A stretch of 48,548 nucleotides of DNA from Ignavibacteriota bacterium. GTDB lineage: Bacteria; Bacteroidota; Ignavibacteria; Kapaibacteriales; UBA2268. Shown here in pieces: positions 43,001 through 48,548 of the stretch (the first letter of the stretch is position 1; each line of letters begins with the position of its first letter). The stretch spans positions 1 to 48,548 of the forward strand of contig JAGXGG010000100.1 in assembly GCA_024636855.1 (NCBI GenBank), in the 5' to 3' direction. The notes below the pieces were generated by a model that was not told where the DNA came from, made no database searches, and worked only from the letters and a program-made list of their open reading frames with translations. The position numbers and the translations under genes were made by a program.

Positions 43001-43635
43001 TTACTATTTTTAGCTCTATTTATCAATTCTGATAATTTCTCTATAAATTCAGAGAAATTCATATTTCCAGCATCTTTCAGATTAGGTACAAGTAATAATC
43101 TATCGCCATTTTTCTTTTCAACATCAACAGCAACGCCTATATTTATCTCGTTGTTTATCTGTCTATAATACTTGCCATCTTTTTTGACAAAACTATCGTT
43201 CAATGCTGGATATTGTTTTAATGTTCTTACTATTGCCCATAGTAGAAGATGCGAAAATGATATTTTTGATCTTCTTTGTCTTATCAAATACTTATTTATA
43301 ATTCTTCTGTTTTCATCTAATGGTTTAACAGGAATTGACCTAACAGAAGTAGCAGTAGGAACAGTTAAACTTTCCTCCATATTCTCTGCTATTTTAGTTG
43401 GAATATTAGGTAATTCAGTTAATTTGTCTAGGTCTATTCTGTCAGCATGTGGAGTGCTATCAGCTACTACATGAGAAACATGTACTGTCTCTCCTCTACC
43501 GTTTATTGGCATTGTAACAATGGATTTACCATTTGCTTTAGAAAAATAATCTCTCCATTCTGCACTTACAGAACTAGGATCTTTTAAAAAGTCGTAGTAC
43601 AACTCTTCTTCGAAGGCTTGGTTTAAGTCAATCAC
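40060..43635 (-). CDS. kgd: Fused 2-oxoglutarate dehydrogenase E1 with E2-like domain (KGD type)
   Basis: 1191 residues. Short E1 N-terminal tail (about 1-35, [22 protein letters not shown] in part), Pro/Thr linker, an E2 succinyltransferase-like catalytic domain (about 95-320, with [12 protein letters not shown] and His284), then the thiamine-diphosphate E1 domain ([34 protein letters not shown]) and the transketolase C-part ([21 protein letters not shown] in part). No lipoyl domain is present. This is the architecture of mycobacterial KGD (1231 residues), which can act as E1/E2 with a lipoyl partner or as a decarboxylase/carboligase. The start is GTG. Separate lipoyl E2 and E3 subunits are not in the window. 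Confidence 0.93.
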   Translation of the reverse strand: [1191 protein letters not shown]

Positions 43636-43690
43636 TTTATCAACTTTATAATTGTTAAAAATTATTTATCAAATTAAAAAATCACGACGC

Positions 43691-43706
43691 TTTACATAAC
43701 TGTAAA
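43691..43706. promoter_or_regulatory. Inverted repeat between ptsN and kgd
   Basis: TTTACA-N4-TGTAAA, a perfect 6+6 palindrome, 55 bases before the kgd start. It could be a dimeric regulator's operator or a small hairpin; no U-run follows directly, so it is not a typical terminator. Confidence 0.4.
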
Positions 43707-43716
43707 TTGTAGTTAT

Positions 43717-44175
43717 TTAGTTCTCAAAATTATCGAAAAGTTCGATAACTTCAGTGTTTTTGGAAACATTTAGTATATCATCAAAAAAACTTCTATTATT
43801 TAATATTTTTGATATTCTACTTAATGCTTTTATATGTAATCCTAATTCTTCACAATTGCTAAGAATTAGAAATACTATCGAAACTTTTTTTCCATCTAAA
43901 GAATCAAAATTAACCGGTTTGCTAAGGGTTATCATAGCAGCTGTAAGTTCCTTTATGTCTTCAGACTTTGTATGAGGTATAGCAATATTGTTGCCAATTC
44001 CTGTCGACATGAGATTTTCTCGTGCAAATACTTCTTCTAATACCTTGGAAGTATTGGTAATGTTATCCGATTTGGCTGCTAAATCTACTAATGCTTCTAT
44101 TATTTCGTCTTTATTACTTAACTCAGAATCGAGAATAATACATTTCTCACTGAGTATTTCAGAGATTTTTTTCAT
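43717..44175 (-). CDS. ptsN: PTS EIIA domain protein (PtsN / fructose-type)
   Basis: 152 residues, a single PTS_EIIA type-2 domain. The phospho-accepting His lies in GIGNNIAIPHTKSED (about residues 60-74), with the N-terminal LDSELSNKDEIIEALVDLA and the C-terminal LGLHIKALSRISKIL typical of EIIA-Ntr. No EIIB or EIIC domain and no permease gene follow. With HPr and EI at 4.4-6.3 kb it could complete a regulatory phosphorelay (inference). It lies upstream of kgd on the same strand, 81 bases apart. Whether it belongs to EIIA-Ntr or a fructose EIIA remnant is not decided. Confidence 0.88.
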   Translation of the reverse strand: MKKISEILSEKCIILDSELSNKDEIIEALVDLAAKSDNITNTSKVLEEVFARENLMSTGIGNNIAIPHTKSEDIKELTAAMITLSKPVNFDSLDGKKVSIVFLILSNCEELGLHIKALSRISKILNNRSFFDDILNVSKNTEVIELFDNFEN

Positions 44176-44233
44176 ACTGTCATTTTTTTTTTACAATTTA
44201 TCCAATCTTATAGAGCAACTCAAATAATACTGT

Positions 44234-44241
44234 TAGATTTG
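44234..44241 (+). promoter_or_regulatory. Possible -7 element for the SDR gene
   Basis: TAGATTTG fits TAnnTTTG, 28 bases before the ATG at 44270. No TTTG -33 partner is seen. It sits in the 94-base divergent gap with ptsN. Confidence 0.35.
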
Positions 44242-44269
44242 TATAAATAATTAATCAAACGGAAAAGAT

Positions 44270-45259
44270 ATGAAAGTTTTGGTAACTGGTGCGACTGGGT
44301 TTATTGGGAGTCATATAGCCGACCAAATGAAAGAAAAGGGTGCCGATGTTATTTGCATCGTTCGTAATTCTAGTAATTTAAGGTGGGTAGAGAACAAAGG
44401 ATACGAACTTGTTGAAGCTTCTCTTTCTGATTTAGATGCACTAAAAAAGGTAGTAAAAGATGTAGATGTTATTTTCCACTCTGCTGGACTCACTGCTGCT
44501 AAGAGTATGGAAGATTTTGTTCGTGCAAATCTAACTGGTACTAAGAATTTATTTGAAGCAGCAAAATATGCAGCTCCAAATCTTCAAAGATTCTTGCATG
44601 TATCGAGTCAAACAGCTGTAGGACCCTCTAAGTCCCTCGAAGACATCTCAACAGAAGATCAATTACATAACCCTCTAACTTCATATGGAAAGAGTAAGAA
44701 AATGACTGAGGATTATTTAAATGAGAATCATAATATCCTACCTATTACTATTGTTAGACCACCTGCAGTTTATGGACCTAGAGATACAGCTACTCTCCCA
44801 ATGTTCCAAGCAGCACAGAAAGGTATAGGTACATTAATCGGATTTGATGATAAATATGTAAGTTTAGTTAGTTCTATGGATTTATCTAGAGGAATAATAG
44901 AAGCTGCATTATCTAATAATACTGTAGGCGAATCTTATTTTATTGCTTCAGAGATGTACTATAATTGGACTGAAATAATAAATGCTATGGGTACGGCGGC
45001 AGGTAGAGAAAAAATAATGAAAATACGTATACCACATCCTATAGTTAAAGTTATGGGAAATGTTAATGGTATGATTGGCAAAATCACTGGAAAACCTCCA
45101 GTTTTTGATTCTGAGAAGAGTATTGATTTTATTCAGAAATACTGGATTTGTTCCGTAGATAAAGCTAAAAAGGATTTCGGTTATGAACAAAAATATAGTT
45201 TAGAGGAAGGGTTCAATATTACTTTTGAATGGTATAAGCGTAATGGATGGATTAAATAA
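44270..45259 (+). CDS. Extended SDR NAD(P)-dependent epimerase/dehydratase-like protein
   Basis: 329 residues. Rossmann motif TGATGFIGSHIA (6-17), active-site Ser112/113 (LHVSSQTAVG), Tyr139 and Lys143 (SYGKSKK), and RPPAVYGPRD, which places it with the 3β-HSD/dihydroflavonol-reductase-like extended SDRs. Substrate unknown; NAD-binding Asp is not obvious after strand 2 (CIVRNSSNL), which suggests NADP preference. It ends exactly where the penicillin acylase begins (TAA then ATG), so they form an operon. Confidence 0.83.
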   Translation: MKVLVTGATGFIGSHIADQMKEKGADVICIVRNSSNLRWVENKGYELVEASLSDLDALKKVVKDVDVIFHSAGLTAAKSMEDFVRANLTGTKNLFEAAKYAAPNLQRFLHVSSQTAVGPSKSLEDISTEDQLHNPLTSYGKSKKMTEDYLNENHNILPITIVRPPAVYGPRDTATLPMFQAAQKGIGTLIGFDDKYVSLVSSMDLSRGIIEAALSNNTVGESYFIASEMYYNWTEIINAMGTAAGREKIMKIRIPHPIVKVMGNVNGMIGKITGKPPVFDSEKSIDFIQKYWICSVDKAKKDFGYEQKYSLEEGFNITFEWYKRNGWIK

Positions 45260-47659
45260 ATGTTCTTTAGAAATATACCAGCTTTTTTAATTTCTTTAGT
45301 ATTATTGGTAATTGCCATAATAGTTTTTTCTATTAATATTACTCGAATTGGGATAGATAGAGACTATTCGGAAGTCAAATCCCCTGAATTAAAGAATGAA
45401 ATAGATGTATATGAGAACTTTAATGGTATTCCTCATATCATTGCAAAGAATGAACAGGATTTATTTTTTGCTATAGGGTATTATCATGCTAAAGACAGAT
45501 TATGGCAGATGGATATAATGAGACGTGCTGCTGAAGGTAGATTATCTGAAGCATTTGGTGAAAAAACACTTAACCAAGATTTATTCCTAAGAAGTCTGGA
45601 AATGGGAAGTTTAGCTCGCAAATCAGTAAGTAAAATGTCTACTCAATCTAAGGAAATTCTAAAATATTACTCTAAAGGTGTAAACAGTTTTATCAAAAAC
45701 AACAAAGATAAACTTCAATTTGAATTTGGAGCTTTGAACTACGAGCCAGAGGAATGGTTTCCTTATCATTCAGTTCTGATTGGAAAATTAATGGCTTTTG
45801 AAATGAGTTTTAGTTTTTGGTCTGACTACGCATTGTCAGAAATTGCAATGAAATTGGGTAAAGAAAAAGCAAAATACTTTGTTCCAAACGATAAAGAATC
45901 AGCTTTACCAAGCCAGACTAATACGGATTCAATCTTTTTCCCCGAATTAGATTCAAATTTTATATCGAGTTTGATTAATGATTTTGGAACTGGATATACT
46001 GGAAGTAACTCATGGGCTATATCTTACAAAGATGAGAATGATAAACACACAATTCTAGCCAATGATCCACATCTACCAATCAATTTACCTTCTCGATGGT
46101 ATCAAATGCATATCAGCTCACCAAATATGAATGTAATTGGATACTCTATACCTGGAAATCCATCTATAATTGCAGGTAGAAATGATTCCATAACTTGGGG
46201 AATAACTAATGTTATGGCTGATGTATGCGATATCTATTTGGTGAAGAAAGGAAAAAATGACGACTTCTATATAGATGAAAATGGGAAAGAAATAGAGTTC
46301 GAATTCATTAGAGATACAATTAAGATAAACGGTAAAGAAAGTCACCAATACTATAGAAAGCGTACAAAAATGTCTGCTCTACTTTCCGAATCACATATAT
46401 GGAATGATAATAAATCAAAAAATAAATTTTTCAATGAGTATAATATTTGTTTCGATTGGGTCGCTAATAAGGAGTCAGATGAAGTAAAATGTCTGTATAA
46501 TTTGAACAAAGCAAATAATTATAAAGAATTTCGGGCTTCACTAAATGGGTGGAGTGCACCTGCATTGGTTTTCAACTATGCAGATAAAACAGGGAAAGTT
46601 GCGAAATTGCCTGTTGGTAATATCCCAATAAGAGGAAAAACAGACCCAAGTTTCATAAACCCTTATTGGGACAAAGAATACAGATGGAAAGGTTATAGGA
46701 GTCTTTCTGGAATTGGTGAGCAAGAAATTGACAGTGATGGATATGTCATAGCTGCTAATAATAATTTCTATCCAGATGATGTTTTCATCTCTCATAATTG
46801 GGAGCCAGATTCCAGAGCTAGAAGAATTGAACAGTTACTAAGTGAAAAAAACTTCACCACAATCAGAGATTTTGAGTTTATGCAAATGGATAACTTTTCT
46901 CCTTATGCTTATGATTTGCTAAAATTAACACTACCAACTCTAGAAAGGGTAAGTGATAGACTAAATGAGCAAGAGAAGAAGGCACTAAATAAATTATTAA
47001 AATGGAATACAATTCTTTCCAAAGATCTTAATGAACCCCTGATTTATAATTTCTTTAAAAGAACTCTAATAGAAGAAACTATAAAAGATGATTTGGGAAG
47101 TGGTAGTTACTATCATTATAATTTTTTGACTAATTATCCAGATAGATTGATGATGCAATTACTGAAAACCGAAAATCATATACTATTCGATAATATTGAA
47201 ACTAAAAAAAGAGAAAATAAAGAAGTAATAATATTCCGTTCATTCCGCAAAGCCATAAAAAGTTTAATAGATAAATATGGAATAGATGGTATTAGTAACT
47301 TGACTTTTGGAGAAGTAAGGAAACTAAAATTGAATCATCTTTTTGGTGACAATAAGTTCATCGGTCCAGCTGTTAATCTGAAACCAGTTGGTTTGGGAGG
47401 GGATAATACTACTCTATTCAATACAGAATCACGACACTCAAATCCAAATGATGTTATAGTATCTGCATCGATGAGGTTCATTACTGATATGAGTGATAGT
47501 TTAGTTTATCTGATATTACCGGGAGGCTCATCAGGTGATCCAATGAGTTCTAATTATGGCGATCAAGTGCAGCTATGGCTTAATGGTGGATATTTAAAAC
47601 TCAATATGAATAAAATACCCACTAGTGATTTCGAACTTAGAACTAGGTTTAAACCTTAA
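45260..47659 (+). CDS. Penicillin acylase-family N-terminal nucleophile hydrolase
   Basis: 799 residues. An N-terminal membrane anchor or signal (about 5-27) precedes the α-chain (GIPHIIAKNEQDLFFAIGYYHAKDR as two motifs: GIPHIIA, GYYHAKDRLWQMD). The autoproteolytic site is G248/S249 in YTGSNSWAIS, so Ser249 would become the β-chain N-terminus and nucleophile. Other family phrases: NDPHLPINLPSRWYQMHI, PGNPSIIAGRNDSITWGITN and LPGGSSGDPMSSNYGDQ. Members cleave amides such as penicillins, N-acyl homoserine lactones or glutaryl substrates; the substrate here cannot be told. It abuts elbB tail to tail. Confidence 0.92.
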   Translation: MFFRNIPAFLISLVLLVIAIIVFSINITRIGIDRDYSEVKSPELKNEIDVYENFNGIPHIIAKNEQDLFFAIGYYHAKDRLWQMDIMRRAAEGRLSEAFGEKTLNQDLFLRSLEMGSLARKSVSKMSTQSKEILKYYSKGVNSFIKNNKDKLQFEFGALNYEPEEWFPYHSVLIGKLMAFEMSFSFWSDYALSEIAMKLGKEKAKYFVPNDKESALPSQTNTDSIFFPELDSNFISSLINDFGTGYTGSNSWAISYKDENDKHTILANDPHLPINLPSRWYQMHISSPNMNVIGYSIPGNPSIIAGRNDSITWGITNVMADVCDIYLVKKGKNDDFYIDENGKEIEFEFIRDTIKINGKESHQYYRKRTKMSALLSESHIWNDNKSKNKFFNEYNICFDWVANKESDEVKCLYNLNKANNYKEFRASLNGWSAPALVFNYADKTGKVAKLPVGNIPIRGKTDPSFINPYWDKEYRWKGYRSLSGIGEQEIDSDGYVIAANNNFYPDDVFISHNWEPDSRARRIEQLLSEKNFTTIRDFEFMQMDNFSPYAYDLLKLTLPTLERVSDRLNEQEKKALNKLLKWNTILSKDLNEPLIYNFFKRTLIEETIKDDLGSGSYYHYNFLTNYPDRLMMQLLKTENHILFDNIETKKRENKEVIIFRSFRKAIKSLIDKYGIDGISNLTFGEVRKLKLNHLFGDNKFIGPAVNLKPVGLGGDNTTLFNTESRHSNPNDVIVSASMRFITDMSDSLVYLILPGGSSGDPMSSNYGDQVQLWLNGGYLKLNMNKIPTSDFELRTRFKP

Positions 47660-48349
47660 TTACTTTTTTATTATTGTAAACAATTTATCAATGGCTTGTT
47701 TCGTGTTATTTCGGACTTGACTAATAGACGCTTCCATCATATAGCAAGGAGCAGTTATTATTTTATTCTCTTCATCATAGCATATTTCGTTTATTGTTTT
47801 CATGACAGACATTACACCTAGACTTTCCATTCCATCGCTAATTTCCTTGATGTCATATGGTGATATTTTCATATTCGTACCAACAGTTAGTTTAGTACCG
47901 ATTCCTGAACCCTGAAGTGCTTTTGCGATTACTGTTGGCCCCATACACAGAGCAACGATAGGTTTTTTGGCACTTACCATATCTATTATCAGATGTTTGA
48001 CTGCGGGGTCGATATCTCCATCTGGTCCTTCGAAAGCCCATCTGTTCAGGTTTTTAGCCGCACCGAAGCCACCTGGTATAACTAAAGCATCGAAGTCATC
48101 GATTGATGTTTTATTAATTGATTTTATGTTCCCTCGAGCTATACGAGCAGATTCTTTTAATATATTTCTTTTTTCGCCTTTTTCAACACTTCCATCTAGA
48201 TGATTTATTACATGCGATTGGTCTTTGTCTGGTGCAAAACATATAGCCTCTGCCCCATTTTCTTCAATAGCTAAAAGCGTAAATACTGATTCGTGAATTT
48301 CTGAGCCGTCATATACTCCACAACCTGATAGTAGTACTCCAATTTTCAT
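47660..48349 (-). CDS. elbB: ElbB-type DJ-1/PfpI superfamily protein (glyoxalase-like)
   Basis: 229 residues, the ElbB size. LLSGCGVYDGSEIHESV (about 6-22), VIPGGFGAAKNLNRWAFEG and the nucleophile-elbow Cys in PIVALCMGPTVIAKAL fit the ElbB (YhbO/ES1-like) branch of the class I glutamine-amidotransferase-like fold. Members are called isoprenoid-biosynthesis protein with amidotransferase-like domain and have weak glyoxalase activity; the real role is unclear. AAGGG six bases before the ATG supports the start. Confidence 0.9.
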   Translation of the reverse strand: MKIGVLLSGCGVYDGSEIHESVFTLLAIEENGAEAICFAPDKDQSHVINHLDGSVEKGEKRNILKESARIARGNIKSINKTSIDDFDALVIPGGFGAAKNLNRWAFEGPDGDIDPAVKHLIIDMVSAKKPIVALCMGPTVIAKALQGSGIGTKLTVGTNMKISPYDIKEISDGMESLGVMSVMKTINEICYDEENKIITAPCYMMEASISQVRNNTKQAIDKLFTIIKK

Positions 48350-48492
48350 GTCAACCCTTTTTTGTTATTTTCTAGTATTATTTTTTCAATTACCACATAT
48401 AGTACGTAAAATCAAACAAATTGTTTTGCTAGCAGATTTCAGTCTATAGTTACATTATAAATATTTCAATATTTCAATATTATAATAAAAAA

Positions 48493-48518
48493 AGGGCTGC
48501 TAAATAAATAGCAACCCT
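48493..48518 (-). terminator. Terminator of a gene lying beyond the right edge
   Basis: Stem AGGG / CCCT, one mismatch, then TGCTA / TAGCA around AATAAA. On the minus strand it runs into a U-run (CCCTTTTTTT). It implies a minus-strand gene whose end lies just to the right or at about 48520-48548, but no coding can be assigned there. The stretch between it and elbB (48350-48492) is AT-rich and holds the elbB promoter region, with no gene seen. Confidence 0.7.
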
Positions 48519-48548
48519 AGTTTAATCTAATTTAAGATAGTGATTTAC

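Noticed and set aside
48462-48482. Tandem ATTTCAAT repeat near the right end
   Set aside because: Two and a half copies of an AT-rich eight-base unit are expected by chance here; no array or origin-like features accompany it.
1-48548. tRNA genes, CRISPR arrays, transposases, defence islands
   Set aside because: I looked through the gaps (none above 300 bases) and the proteins; no cloverleaf-like segment, spaced direct repeats, terminal inverted repeats or recognisable transposase or defence effector was seen. tRNA absence is by eye only.

Overview
The window is an AT-rich bacterial chromosome segment. It encodes about 45 protein genes with no visible frameshifts, no tRNA or rRNA genes, no CRISPR array and no insertion sequence. 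Several features point to a Gram-negative member of the Bacteroidota/Chlorobiota (FCB) branch: Kdo metabolism (kdsC), two OmpA-type outer-membrane proteins, several SPII lipoproteins, two giant exported proteins ending in type IX secretion (T9SS)-like C-terminal domains, a MutL C-terminus of the Bacteroidota kind, and promoters of the TTTG / TAnnTTTG type. The Cys-containing YETGSG loop of the OmpA proteins and the fused E2-E1 oxoglutarate dehydrogenase recall Kapabacteria/Ignavibacteria-like lineages. That finer placement is inference from memory, not a computed phylogeny.

Layout. 1-3.8 kb (-): a truncated secreted VWA-like protein, OmpA protein 1 and a photolyase. 3.8-6.3 kb (+): tsaC-ptsH-ptsI with overlapping starts and stops. 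6.3-10.2 kb (-): an LTD/CotH/T9SS surface protein and an OsmC peroxidase, with purE divergent. 10.7-14.8 kb: two small unknown genes, then murF-mraY and a TPR-like lipoprotein. 14.8-16.9 kb (-): pdxB and an anchored SRPBCC-GyrI protein. 17.0-19.3 kb (+): crcB and OmpA protein 2. 19.4-22.6 kb: a pspA/YbjN-like pair divergent from ybaB-recR and two small lipoproteins. 22.6-28.9 kb (-): a VWA-WD40-T9SS protein, hisS and an orphan histidine kinase, in one operon. 29.0-34.0 kb: an unknown exported protein, then the translation operon rplM-rpsI-rpsB-tsf-pyrH-frr (-). 34.1-37.4 kb (-): mutL, a DUF948-like protein, YtxH and kdsC. 37.5-40.0 kb (+): prmA-ppx-lipoprotein. 40.1-44.2 kb (-): kgd-type oxoglutarate dehydrogenase and a PtsN-like EIIA. 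44.3-48.3 kb: an extended SDR and a penicillin acylase (+), and elbB (-). No gene-free stretch exceeds 300 bases.

How the parts fit. Most of the window is housekeeping: translation, murein precursors, repair, cofactor and purine synthesis, and the TCA cycle. Accessory surface and envelope proteins are interspersed. EI, HPr and an EIIA occur without any sugar permease here, which suggests a regulatory phosphorelay. I found no clear new defence or mobile system. The most interesting signals are an interleaved pair of stems (possible pseudoknot or switch) in the rpsB leader, a terminator hairpin between rpsB and tsf, a lamin-tail domain split by an inserted domain, the conserved Cys-YETGSG loop, and the stop-over-stop overlaps at convergent gene junctions.
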